Assembly: GCA_038255145.1 (NCBI GenBank)
Contig: JBBSLP010000026.1
Coordinates: 3,967 to 67,966 of the forward strand
DNA length: 64,000 bases
Origin: WHTX01 sp038255145
Lineage (GTDB): Bacteria; Actinomycetota; Acidimicrobiia; Acidimicrobiales; CAIXPF01
Reading direction: 5' to 3'
The notes beneath the pieces were generated by a model. The model was given only the letters and a program-made list of their open reading frames with translations. It was not told the origin of the DNA and searched no databases. Made by a program: the position numbers and the translations under genes. This document shows positions 46,957 through 55,153 of this stretch, piece after piece (the stretch's first letter is position 1; every line of letters begins with the position of its first letter).

Positions 46957-47883
46957 CTACTCGCAGGCGATGCCGTCGTCGTCGGCGTCGAGCTCGTGGC
47001 TGTAGCCGGCGTCGCCCCGGTGGATCGGATCTGCGCCCGCGACTCGGACCGCCGCGCAGTTGGCGTACACGGCGGCCACCGGGTCGACCGACGCGGCGAT
47101 CGTCGTGACCGCCGCAGGAGCGGCCACGGGAACGGGGACCACCAACGCGGTGGTGGCTCCCGCGCAGGGGCCGACGAGCAGGTCGGACAGCTCGGTGGCC
47201 TCCTCGGCGTCCACCGACAGGCTCCAGCGGGCCTTCACCGCCACCCAGTCCCCCACGTACTCGCACACGTCGACCTCGGGCAACCAGCCGGCTGGGTCCC
47301 GGTCCCCCTTGGCCCGGTTCGACGACGCCGACACCGCCACCAGGGTCCGGGGGTCGCCGAGGTCGTTGGCGTAGGCCGTCTTGCGCTCGGCGTCCCACGA
47401 CCAGCCCCCCGAGCGGTGGGCCTCGGCCAGGGGCACCAGGTGGTCGACGTCGAAGGTGGACGGGTCGTCGCCGACCTCGCCGTCGTAGATCGATCGCCAG
47501 GCGCCTCCGTCGGCGTCACAACCCCCGCTGGTCCGCGGTGCCGCCACCGCCTCGGCCACCAGCACCTCGTCGCGGGTGTCACAGCCGTCGCCGTCGACGT
47601 CGAGCCAGTGCACCCACTGGTCCCGGCCGAACGCGGGTGCGGTCAGGTGCTGGGCCTCGACGACCAGCGTGGACAGCAGGCTCAGCACGTCGACCTGCTC
47701 CTCTGGTGTGGCGTCGCCGGCCGGCGCCGCCACCAACGGGGCCATGGCCCGTTGCGGCTCCGGAACCCCGCCGCCCCGGGTGGCCGTGCCCGCCGGGTTC
47801 GCCGCCGCGCTCCCGCACGCGGTGACCACGACGAGGACCAGGGCTCCCGCCGCCGCACTCAGGGACGGACGCCGAAGGGCCAT
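46957..47883 (-). CDS. Secreted lipoprotein HNH nuclease with Excalibur domain
   Basis: 308 residues. The signal ends in a lipobox VTAC (Cys23). A DUF1524/HNH-type nuclease domain follows, with FDVDHLVPLAEAHRSGGWSW as the catalytic His motif and SSNRAKGDRDPAGW as the downstream metal/Asn part. After a Val/Ala linker comes an Excalibur calcium-binding end: YANCAAVRVAGADPIHRGDAGY and DADDDGIACE. The domain order is that of extracellular nucleases of Gram-positive bacteria that may scavenge DNA or act on competitors or phage DNA. Confidence 0.88.
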   Translation of the reverse strand: MALRRPSLSAAAGALVLVVVTACGSAAANPAGTATRGGGVPEPQRAMAPLVAAPAGDATPEEQVDVLSLLSTLVVEAQHLTAPAFGRDQWVHWLDVDGDGCDTRDEVLVAEAVAAPRTSGGCDADGGAWRSIYDGEVGDDPSTFDVDHLVPLAEAHRSGGWSWDAERKTAYANDLGDPRTLVAVSASSNRAKGDRDPAGWLPEVDVCEYVGDWVAVKARWSLSVDAEEATELSDLLVGPCAGATTALVVPVPVAAPAAVTTIAASVDPVAAVYANCAAVRVAGADPIHRGDAGYSHELDADDDGIACE

Positions 47884-47944
47884 GGTCTGCTGTCGGCAGA
47901 TCGAACCCGGACCTGAGATGGACCCGACGTGTCGAGGCCGACGC

Positions 47945-48595
47945 TCAGCTCTGGGGGGGCTGGAAGACGATGGTGACGTCGTCGAAGCCCAGCGAGGTCA
48001 GCAGCGCGGTGAGCATGTCGCGGGTGTTGTCCTCGGCCCGGCCCGTCAGCCCGCTCTGCTCGGCCGCCCCCTTCATCTCGTCCTCGGCCCGTTGGTAGAG
48101 CTTGGCGTCGTCACCGGGGTTGGATGACAGCGCGTCACCCAGCCGGTTGATGAGGCCACGCTGGCGCTGGGCCACGTAGGTGTTGTCGTTGTCGATGCGG
48201 GTCTCGGAGAGCTGGGCCGCAGGCAGGGTGATGGTGACCCCGCGGCGGTCCGGGGTGACCTGGACGGCCTCGGGCCCCAGCGCGGAGAAGTCGACCTCGG
48301 CATCCACGCTGCCGGCGGCGACCATGTAGGTGCGCTCACCAGCCAGGAACGAGGGCACCAGCTTGACGTCCTCCTCGAGATCGGCGATGACCTGGAACTG
48401 CCCGCTGGCCGCCTTGTAGCTGGCCAGGTCCTGCAGGGCCTGGAGCACGACGGGGTTGTCCCGGTAGCGGTCCTCGGTCTTGCCGATGCCCAACAGCCGG
48501 GCGGTGGCGGCCAGCCCGGCGATGACGGCGACCACGCCGATCACCGCGGCGAGGAAGAACACGGGCACGAGGACGACGCCACGACGCTTCTGCAC
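47945..48595 (-). CDS. DUF4230 membrane-anchored protein
   Basis: 216 residues: an N-terminal membrane helix (VVLVPVFFLAAVIGVVAVIAGLA) and an extracytoplasmic DUF4230 domain with VLQALQDLASYKAASGQFQVIADLEED, GVTITLPAAQLSETRIDNDNTYV and a helical C-terminus ending LGFDDVTIVFQPP. Function of the family is unknown. The GTG start at 48595 is 6 bases after TAGGTC, a near match to the leaderless pattern. Confidence 0.87.
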   Translation of the reverse strand: MQKRRGVVLVPVFFLAAVIGVVAVIAGLAATARLLGIGKTEDRYRDNPVVLQALQDLASYKAASGQFQVIADLEEDVKLVPSFLAGERTYMVAAGSVDAEVDFSALGPEAVQVTPDRRGVTITLPAAQLSETRIDNDNTYVAQRQRGLINRLGDALSSNPGDDAKLYQRAEDEMKGAAEQSGLTGRAEDNTRDMLTALLTSLGFDDVTIVFQPPQS

Positions 48596-48694
48596 AGGGG
48601 GGACCTACCCACCTGTGGACATCGCCGAACGCCCGTCGGAGGAGGTGAACGCCCTGGCAGGAGCCCCGGCACCGCGCCAACCCCGGGGCCGGCG

Positions 48695-49342
48695 TCAGGC
48701 GGCCGTCGGGTGCAGCGCCGGGCGGTAGCCGTGGGCCAGGGCGCCGACCGTCGACGCCGGCGTGAGCACGATGAGCGCACCGTCTGGCGCGGGGCGGGAA
48801 GGGCCATAACCGTCCGCCGACCAGGCCAGCAGGCGACCGCCCAGGACCAGGTGGGCGGTGTCACCATCGGAGCCGCCGAGCACGACCATGGCACCATCGG
48901 GTAGTTCGGCGGCGGCGGCCGTGGTGGTGCGACGGGTGCGGCCGTCCCGCCGCTCGGCGTCGAGGACCCCGTCGAGCTCGTCGGCCCGGACCCAGACCCT
49001 CCGGTCCCCGTCGGCTCCACCGCCGCCCTCGCCCCGACCCGCCCGCCACGCCTCGCTGAAGGCCAGGTAGTCGGGACGGCGGCACTCGAAGCACGGACGG
49101 TGGCCGGCGGCCAGGGCGGTGACCTCGTCGAGGAAGAACAGCTCGGTGTAGCGGTTGGGGGCCATGACCTCGCGGTGGCGGCCGCCGAACTCGAGCAGGC
49201 AGGTGATCCACCGCCGCCCGTCCGCCCAGCGCACGACGTTGCGCTGGCCGTCGTGGAGGCGGCCGCGGTTGCCCGTGAACATCCCCCGGCCGGTGACGGC
49301 CTCGAGCTCACCGAAGGGGGTGACCCGGTTCTGCAGTGGCAT
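48695..49342 (-). CDS. Conserved protein with CxxC-type cluster, unknown
   Basis: 215 residues, cytosolic. The N-terminal half reads NRVTPFGELEAVTGRGMFTGNRGRLHDG, then RWITCLLEF, NRYTELFFLDEVTALAAGHRPCFECRRPDYLAF. The GHRPCFECRR motif recalls Ada-type metal sites, but there is no enzyme domain beside it. The second half is less constrained, ending ALAHGYRPALHPTAA. I recognise it as a conserved bacterial protein without a named function. Confidence 0.75.
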   Translation of the reverse strand: MPLQNRVTPFGELEAVTGRGMFTGNRGRLHDGQRNVVRWADGRRWITCLLEFGGRHREVMAPNRYTELFFLDEVTALAAGHRPCFECRRPDYLAFSEAWRAGRGEGGGGADGDRRVWVRADELDGVLDAERRDGRTRRTTTAAAAELPDGAMVVLGGSDGDTAHLVLGGRLLAWSADGYGPSRPAPDGALIVLTPASTVGALAHGYRPALHPTAA

Positions 49343-49432
49343 GGCCCCGCGTTAGTCGAGTGGTCAGCTGACCACAAGGCGCGTCAGATGCCACCACGAG
49401 AGACTGGAGCCACCGTCCGATCGCCTGGTCTA

Positions 49433-49452
49433 ACCTGACGCGCCAGTCAGGT
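49433..49452. promoter_or_regulatory. Inverted repeat before the lyase gene
   Basis: ACCTGAC, 6 bases, GTCAGGT, placed 17 bases before ATG 49469 and overlapping a TAACCT hexamer (49432-49437), the position expected of a repressor operator such as a TetR site. Confidence 0.45.
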
Positions 49453-49468
49453 GTGAGGGGGAACCGGC

Positions 49469-51121
49469 ATGACCACCATGAACGGCGCAGCGGTGATGGC
49501 CCGCGAGCTGAAGAAGCAGGGTGTCCAGTACATGTTCGGCATCGTCGGCTTCCCGGTGGTGCCCATCGCCATGGCCGCGCAGAAGGCGGGCATCACCTAC
49601 ATCGGCATGCGCAACGAGCAGGCCGCCTCCTATGCGGCCCAGGCGGCGTCGTACCTGGTGGGAAGCCCTCAAGCCTGTCTGGTGGTGTCGGGCCCCGGCG
49701 TGATCCACGCTCTGGCGGGCCTGGCCAACGCCAAGGAGAACTGCTGGCCCATGCTGCTCATCGGCGGGGCGTCGGGCCAGGACCGCGACGGCATGGGTGA
49801 CTTCCAGGAGGAGCACCAGGTCGAGGCGGCCCGGCCCTACTGCAAGTACTCGGCGCGGGTCGAGGACCCGGCCCGGCTCCCCTACCTGGTCGAACAGGCC
49901 GTGCGCACGGCCTGGTACGGCCGTCCCGGGGCCGCCTACCTGGACATGCCCGACGACGTCATCCTCGGCACCGTCGAATCCGACGACCTCCGCGATGTCC
50001 CTGCCCTGGCCGACCCGCCCCGCACCTTCGCCGATCCCGCCTCGGTGAAGGCCGCCATCGAGATGCTGCAGGCGGCCAAGAACCCCCTGATCATCGTGGG
50101 CAAGGGCATGGCCTGGGCCCGGGCCGAGGACGAGGTGCGGGCCTTCGTCGACGCCACCAAGGTGCCGTTCCTGGCCACCCCCATGGCCAAGGGCGTCGTG
50201 TCCGACCTCCACCCCCTGTCGGTGGGTGGGGCCCGCTCGTACGCCCTGCAGGAGGCCGATGCCATCCTGCTGCTGGGGGCCAGGCTCAACTGGATCCTCC
50301 ACTTCGGCCTGCCCCCCCGGTTCAAGGCCGGGGTGAAGATCGCCCAGCTCGACATCGCTGCGGACCAGATCTCGCTCAACGTCCCCGCCGAGGTGGCCCT
50401 GGTCGGTGACGGCAAGGCCGTCATGTCCCAGCTGTTGGCCGAGGTGACGGCCAACCCGTGGCAGTACGACCCCGAGACCCCCTACCGGGCGGGGATCGCC
50501 GGCAAGATCGCCGAGAACGAGGCCATGGTGGCGGGCCAGGCCGCCGACGACGAGGGCGAGATCAACTACTACCGGGCCTTCCGTGACATCCGCGAATGGC
50601 TCACCGAGGACGACTTCATCGTCGGCGAGGGCGCCAACACGATGGACATCGGCCGTACCCAGATGCCCAACGTCCACCCCCGCCACCGCCTCGACGCCGG
50701 CAGCTACGGGACCATGGGCATCGGTCTGGGGTTCGCCGTGGCCGCGGCGGTCACCAACCCGGGCAAGCGGGTGGTGTCGGTCCAGGGCGACTCGGCCTTC
50801 GGTTTCTCGGGCATGGAGTGCGAGACCATCTGTCGCTACCAGCTGCCCATCACCATCGTGGTGCTCAACAACAACGGCATCGGTGGTGGCATCGCCGAGC
50901 TGCCCGGCGACCGGCCGCCGCCCCCCAACGTGCTGCTCCCGGGCGCCCGCTACGAGCAGGTCATGACGGCCTTCGGGGGCCGGGGTTGGTACGTGACCGA
51001 GGCCAACCAGCTGCGGGCTGCCCTCGACGAGGCCGCCGAGTGGGGCGGCCCCGCCCTGGTCCACGTGGTGCTCGATCCCAAGGCCGGCCGCAAGCCCCAG
51101 CAGTTCGCCTGGAAGAGCTGA
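49469..51121 (+). CDS. ThDP enzyme, 2-hydroxyacyl-CoA lyase/oxalyl-CoA decarboxylase type
   Basis: 550 residues with the three domains of ThDP-dependent decarboxylases. The catalytic Glu is in GMRNEQAA; SGPGVIHALAGLANA lines the N-terminal domain; GARLNWILHFGLPPR is in the middle domain; the cofactor domain has SEGANTMDIGR-like GEGANTMDIGR and the Mg/ThDP motif GDSAFGFSGME...LNNNG. The ILHFGLPPR and NTMDIGR stretches are closer to the human peroxisomal HACL1 sequence as I recall it than to Oxalobacter oxalyl-CoA decarboxylase, so cleavage of 2-hydroxyacyl-CoA to formyl-CoA and an aldehyde is the better guess. RBS GAGGGGG precedes the ATG. Confidence 0.88.
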   Translation: MTTMNGAAVMARELKKQGVQYMFGIVGFPVVPIAMAAQKAGITYIGMRNEQAASYAAQAASYLVGSPQACLVVSGPGVIHALAGLANAKENCWPMLLIGGASGQDRDGMGDFQEEHQVEAARPYCKYSARVEDPARLPYLVEQAVRTAWYGRPGAAYLDMPDDVILGTVESDDLRDVPALADPPRTFADPASVKAAIEMLQAAKNPLIIVGKGMAWARAEDEVRAFVDATKVPFLATPMAKGVVSDLHPLSVGGARSYALQEADAILLLGARLNWILHFGLPPRFKAGVKIAQLDIAADQISLNVPAEVALVGDGKAVMSQLLAEVTANPWQYDPETPYRAGIAGKIAENEAMVAGQAADDEGEINYYRAFRDIREWLTEDDFIVGEGANTMDIGRTQMPNVHPRHRLDAGSYGTMGIGLGFAVAAAVTNPGKRVVSVQGDSAFGFSGMECETICRYQLPITIVVLNNNGIGGGIAELPGDRPPPPNVLLPGARYEQVMTAFGGRGWYVTEANQLRAALDEAAEWGGPALVHVVLDPKAGRKPQQFAWKS

Positions 51122-51387
51122 GGTAGAGGACCACGAATGCTCGGAACTGGGCTTCCGTAGGGTCAGCTGGGGGTGCTGGTCCTCAGCTGGTCCTCAGCAC
51201 GACGAGAGGTGTGGTGATGTCGCCGGGCAACCCGCTCCAACGCGTCGGAACGCTCGCAGCACGTCCTGCGTGCGAACGGCTGACCCGTCGCACCGTGAGA
51301 CAGGTGATCGGCGAACCACCGTGACCGAGGAAGGCTGAGAGGGGCCGGTCCGGGGTACAGCGGGCCCACGACCTTCGAAGGGGACAC

Positions 51388-52449
51388 GTGAGCCAAAACG
51401 AGTTGTTCAACCGCCGGTACGACGTCGGGCCGGAGATGCTGCTGGACTTCCTGCAGCAGGCGCTGACAGGAATGCCAACCGTCACCCAGTACCAACTGGC
51501 CGAGAGTGGTGACCGCATCACTTTCAGCACCTCATTCACGTTGACCAGTTGGGGTGACCACATGACGGCCGCCGTGGCACCGGACGGTCCCGACGGTTCA
51601 CTCCTCCGAGTGAGCGGTGAGCCACGAGTGGGACTCATGAGCACACCCTGGGGTGAGGAGATCCACGCCGCCACCATCGAGACCCAACTCTTGGCCGCCG
51701 TCGAACCATCGATCCAGCTCGCCAGGATCAACCCGATCATGATGCTCCAAGCGGACCACCGCCGCGTCGAGGCCCTGTTCGCCCGCATCATGGCTACAGA
51801 CAACGGCGAACGGGCAGATCTCGTGCATCAGCTCCTCGAGGCGCTGCGTGTCCACATGGAGCTGGAAGAGAACCATGTGTATCCCCTCCTGCAGCGGGAG
51901 GTGGATGCCGATCTGGCCGAGGAGGCCGAGGTCGAGCACCAGCTCGCTCGGGATGGGCTGGCCCAACTCGCTGAGTTGGCACCCGAAGAGCCCGGGTTCG
52001 ACGGCGCTCTCGCGATGGTCATGGCCGGTATCGAGCATCACGTCCTGGAAGAGGAGACCGAGGCTTTCCCCCGGCTGGCCCAGGAGCTCGGCCCCGAGCG
52101 GTTGGCTGAACTCGCCGGACTGCTCACCCAGATGCGAGCCCAACTGCTCGAGGAAGCAACAAACCCGGAGCCGCCCACGCGCACGCAGGAGAAGCCGGCT
52201 CCGACAAGCGCGCCACCGAAGCCCGAGACGGACGGTAGCCGCCAAGCCAAGCAGCAGGCTCGGCCGCCGCGTCCAAAGCAGAAAAGCGACCGGGAGCGCA
52301 CGCCACGGAACCGCCGGAACCGCCCCAAGGTCAATCCTGACGAAACGACCAGAGCGGATCTTCTTCAGCAGGCGAGGAAAGCCGGCATTAGCGGATATTC
52401 GCACATGACCAAGGTCGAGCTGGCCAAGGCGATCAGCCAAGCGAAGTAG
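51388..52449 (+). CDS. Hemerythrin HHE domain protein, three-part
   Basis: 353 residues. Residues 1-112 are an SRPBCC-like or unknown beta domain (DRITFSTSFTLTSWGDHMTAAV). Residues 115-260 are a hemerythrin-type four-helix bundle with iron ligands in QADHRRVEALF, VHMELEENHVYPLL, AEVEHQLARDG and GIEHHVLEEETEAFP. A charged Lys/Arg/Pro linker follows, then a short SAP/Rho-N-like helix pair (TTRADLLQQARKAGISGYSHMTKVELAKAI) that usually binds nucleic acid. The gene and the 266 bases before it are less GC3-biased than neighbours, hinting at transfer. Confidence 0.8.
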   Translation: MSQNELFNRRYDVGPEMLLDFLQQALTGMPTVTQYQLAESGDRITFSTSFTLTSWGDHMTAAVAPDGPDGSLLRVSGEPRVGLMSTPWGEEIHAATIETQLLAAVEPSIQLARINPIMMLQADHRRVEALFARIMATDNGERADLVHQLLEALRVHMELEENHVYPLLQREVDADLAEEAEVEHQLARDGLAQLAELAPEEPGFDGALAMVMAGIEHHVLEEETEAFPRLAQELGPERLAELAGLLTQMRAQLLEEATNPEPPTRTQEKPAPTSAPPKPETDGSRQAKQQARPPRPKQKSDRERTPRNRRNRPKVNPDETTRADLLQQARKAGISGYSHMTKVELAKAISQAK

Positions 52450-52450
52450 T

Positions 52451-52500
52451 CGCCCGGAGGCGCTCGGCGGGGCTGGTAGGTCGTACCGCCCCACCGGGCG
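52451..52500. terminator. Nested hairpin after the hemerythrin gene
   Basis: CGCCCGG (52451-52457) pairs with CCGGGCG (52494-52500), with inner GGTA/TACC pairing; it starts just after the stop at 52449. Confidence 0.4.
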
Positions 52501-52553
52501 CTGCGATCGGACGACGGACCGGCTGGCTCCAGTGCCACCGGTGCCTGGGCTCG

Positions 52554-52814
52554 TTGCGAGTCGGTCAGCGTTGTGGTGCGTTGCAGGGCTCGACTTCCAC
52601 CTCGCTGACCGCGGAGGACCAGTCGAGCTTGGCTCGTTGCCCATTCCACCTCGTCGAGCTCGCCGCCGATGATGTGGCGGGCGCGTCCGGGTTCGAGCTC
52701 GAGCCTGGCATCGCTCCGCTCAGCGAACACGCCTGGTCACCGGAGGCCGCACTGTCGGCGGCCGACGATCGGATGTACGACGTCAAGCCGAGGTCGACGG
52801 CCCCTCCGCGCTGA
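52554..52814 (+). pseudogene. Remnant of a GGDEF domain C-terminus
   Basis: The frame ends EPGIAPLSEHAWSPEAALSAADDRMYDVKPRS, which matches the tail of a diguanylate cyclase (SIGIA..., spaced to AD..MY..K). Everything upstream that should carry the GGDEF signature is absent or scrambled, so only the last 40 or so residues are recognisable. It runs head-on into the intact GGDEF-EAL gene and overlaps its end by 32 bases. Confidence 0.5.
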
Positions 52815-54888
52815 ACCGGGCCATCACCGGAGACGGCATCGACACCGGTGACCGGAAGACGGATGCTTCGGCCACCGCGGTGACGGGGCGGGGCTTGCCG
52901 ATGTGGTATCCCTGCGCGAAGTCCACGCCGTAGGACGTGAGCAGGTCGATGGTGGCGTCGTTCTGGACGAACTCGGCCGTCGTCTCCTTGCCCAGGCCGG
53001 CGCAGATCTGGACGATGGCCTGGACGGTGAGCTGGTCGGCCTTGGTGGCAGCCAGGTCCTTGACGAAGTCGCCATCGATCTTCACGCCATCGAACGGCAG
53101 GTGCTTGAGGTAGTAGAACGAACCAAAGCCCGAGCCGAAGTCGTCGAGGGCGAACTGGCAGCCCAGGTCGGTGATGCGCCCGGCGAAGCGACGGGCGTCG
53201 TCGAAGTTGGCCACCGCGGCCGTCTCGGTGACCTCGAAGATGAGCCTCGTGGGGTCGATCGATGCCGCTTTGATCTGGCTGACCAGGTCGTCGATGAGGG
53301 ACTCGTCGGTGAGGGATATGCCCGACAGGTTGACCTCGAGCACATCGTGGTTCCCGGCCGCCTGGCGAACCCGGGCCAGCTCGACGGCGAGGCGCAGCAC
53401 CCAGCGGTCGATGGCCTGGATCTGACCGAACCGTTCGGCTACGGGCAGGAAGACGCCAGGCAGGACGGGTCTGCCGTCGGCGTCGACCATGCGGATCAGC
53501 AGTTCGGAGCGGTCGCAGATCCCCGTCGCCAGGTTCAGGATGGGCTGCTCCCAGAGGACGAACCCGTCCCCGTCGAGCCCGTCACGTATGCGCTCGGCCC
53601 ACGTCAGCCGGGCGCGCATCTGTGTCGGCGCGGCGGCGGCGAAGTCGACCATCGACAACCGGTCGCGCCCGCCCTCCTTGGCCTCGTACATGGCGTTGTC
53701 GGCCTCGGCCAGCAGTTCGGCCCCGGTGGCCAGCTCGTCACCACTGATCTGCTTGCCGCCGATCGACGCGGTGATGCGCACCGTGCGCTCGGCCACGTGG
53801 AGCTGGGCGTCGGCGCGGATCGCCTCGAGCAGGTCCCGGCCCACCAGCTCACCGACAGCGGGCGACGTGTGCGGACAGATGACACCGAACTCGTCGCCGC
53901 CGAGCCGACCGACGATGTCGGTGTCGCGGAGGCGGGCCGACAGCACGTTGGCCACGGTGCGCAGCAGGTCGTCACCGGCCAGGTGCCCGTAGCCGTCGTT
54001 CACGTGCTTGAACTGGTCGAGGTCGATGACGAAGAGGCTGGCGGGAAGCTGGAAGCGACGGGCGAACACCACGGCGCCGTCCACCTCCTCCTCGAAACGA
54101 CGGCGGTTGAACAGGCCGGTGAGGGCGTCGTGGTCGGCCAGGAAGCGCAGCTTGTCGCTGTAGGTGCGCTCGTCGGTGATGTCGCGCATCTGCACCAGGT
54201 TGAACAACGGCTCGCCGTCGTCGTCGCGCACCAGAGACGCCCGCACCTGCACCCACACGTCGCTGCCGTCGCTGTGGCGGTAGCGCTGCTCGAGCTCGAC
54301 GTCGTTGCGCTCGCCGGCCAACATGGCGCGCAGCTCGACGTCGTCGCGTTCGCGGTCCCCGGGGTGCACCAGGTCCTCGTAGTGCCGCTCGTGCAGCAGC
54401 ACGTCGGGCGACAGGCCCACCATGCGGCCGAGGGCCGGGTTGACCTGCAGGAACTGGCCGCCCCGCCCGAAGCCCAGGGAGAGCAGGGCGATCCCGGTGG
54501 GCGAGCGCTCGAAGGTGGCCCGGAAGCGACGCTCGACGTCGCGCAGGTGGCCGGCCGTGTCCTTGGTGGTGAGGCGGATCTCGAGTCGGCGCTTGGCGAT
54601 GGAGATGAAGGCGACGCCGCCGACGATCTGGGCGACGTGGGGGACGATGTGGTCGGCGGCCAGGTGGGCGGCCGAAGCGCCGCCCCCTCCCCCGGTCAGC
54701 ATGTGGTGGGCGATCTGCAGATGGGTGACGGCGCAGCCGGCGAAGAAGGCCATGGCCCCCCACTTGGCCAGGGTGATGGCCCGTTCGGGCACTGCGGCCA
54801 GGCGGGCGAACCGGGGCACGATGTCGGCGGCGATGACGACGTATTGGATGGCCACGACCAGGGCCAGTAGCGCCACGAAGATGGTCAC
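52783..54888 (-). CDS. Membrane PAS-GGDEF-EAL protein (c-di-GMP turnover)
   Basis: 701 residues: two or three N-terminal membrane spans with His residues (GCAVTHLQIAHHML), a PAS domain (RFRATFERSPTGIALL, YRHSDGSDVWVQVRASL), a GGDEF domain with intact GGDEF (RLGGDEFGVI) and DHDALTGLFNRRRF, then an EAL domain. EAL signature is ELLIRM; NLSG, FEVTE, DDFGSG, KIDG, the AEFVQ glutamate and AQGYHIGKP glutamine are all present, so both synthesis and hydrolysis look possible. The promoter region is shared with the divergent receiver-domain gene at 55154. Confidence 0.9.
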   Translation of the reverse strand: MTIFVALLALVVAIQYVVIAADIVPRFARLAAVPERAITLAKWGAMAFFAGCAVTHLQIAHHMLTGGGGGASAAHLAADHIVPHVAQIVGGVAFISIAKRRLEIRLTTKDTAGHLRDVERRFRATFERSPTGIALLSLGFGRGGQFLQVNPALGRMVGLSPDVLLHERHYEDLVHPGDRERDDVELRAMLAGERNDVELEQRYRHSDGSDVWVQVRASLVRDDDGEPLFNLVQMRDITDERTYSDKLRFLADHDALTGLFNRRRFEEEVDGAVVFARRFQLPASLFVIDLDQFKHVNDGYGHLAGDDLLRTVANVLSARLRDTDIVGRLGGDEFGVICPHTSPAVGELVGRDLLEAIRADAQLHVAERTVRITASIGGKQISGDELATGAELLAEADNAMYEAKEGGRDRLSMVDFAAAAPTQMRARLTWAERIRDGLDGDGFVLWEQPILNLATGICDRSELLIRMVDADGRPVLPGVFLPVAERFGQIQAIDRWVLRLAVELARVRQAAGNHDVLEVNLSGISLTDESLIDDLVSQIKAASIDPTRLIFEVTETAAVANFDDARRFAGRITDLGCQFALDDFGSGFGSFYYLKHLPFDGVKIDGDFVKDLAATKADQLTVQAIVQICAGLGKETTAEFVQNDATIDLLTSYGVDFAQGYHIGKPRPVTAVAEASVFRSPVSMPSPVMARFSAEGPSTSA

Positions 54889-54992
54889 GAGCCGTAGGCC
54901 GGAGAACCGCCGTAGGGAGGCAGGTGCACGGTGGTGATGCCCTGGCCGCGCCTTGGGCTCAGCGCCTCTCCGGCGGGGTCGAACAATTCACT

Positions 54993-55028
54993 CCGTGGCA
55001 ACTCGTTCACTTACAGAGTGTGCCACGG
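54993..55028. promoter_or_regulatory. Inverted repeat in a divergent promoter region
   Basis: CCGTGGCA (54993-55000) and TGCCACGG (55021-55028) are exact complements 20 bases apart, in the relatively AT-rich space between the GGDEF-EAL gene and the receiver-ATPase gene. Confidence 0.4.
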
Positions 55029-55153
55029 CGTACTCGCGTTAGGACCCGGACAGACGAGCGATACCCGGAGTGGGAGGACCGAGGTGACCGCCGAGGCGTT
55101 AGCTTCGCACATCGATGCTGTCGAACGTCGACCACGGATGACCCGCTGAGGAC

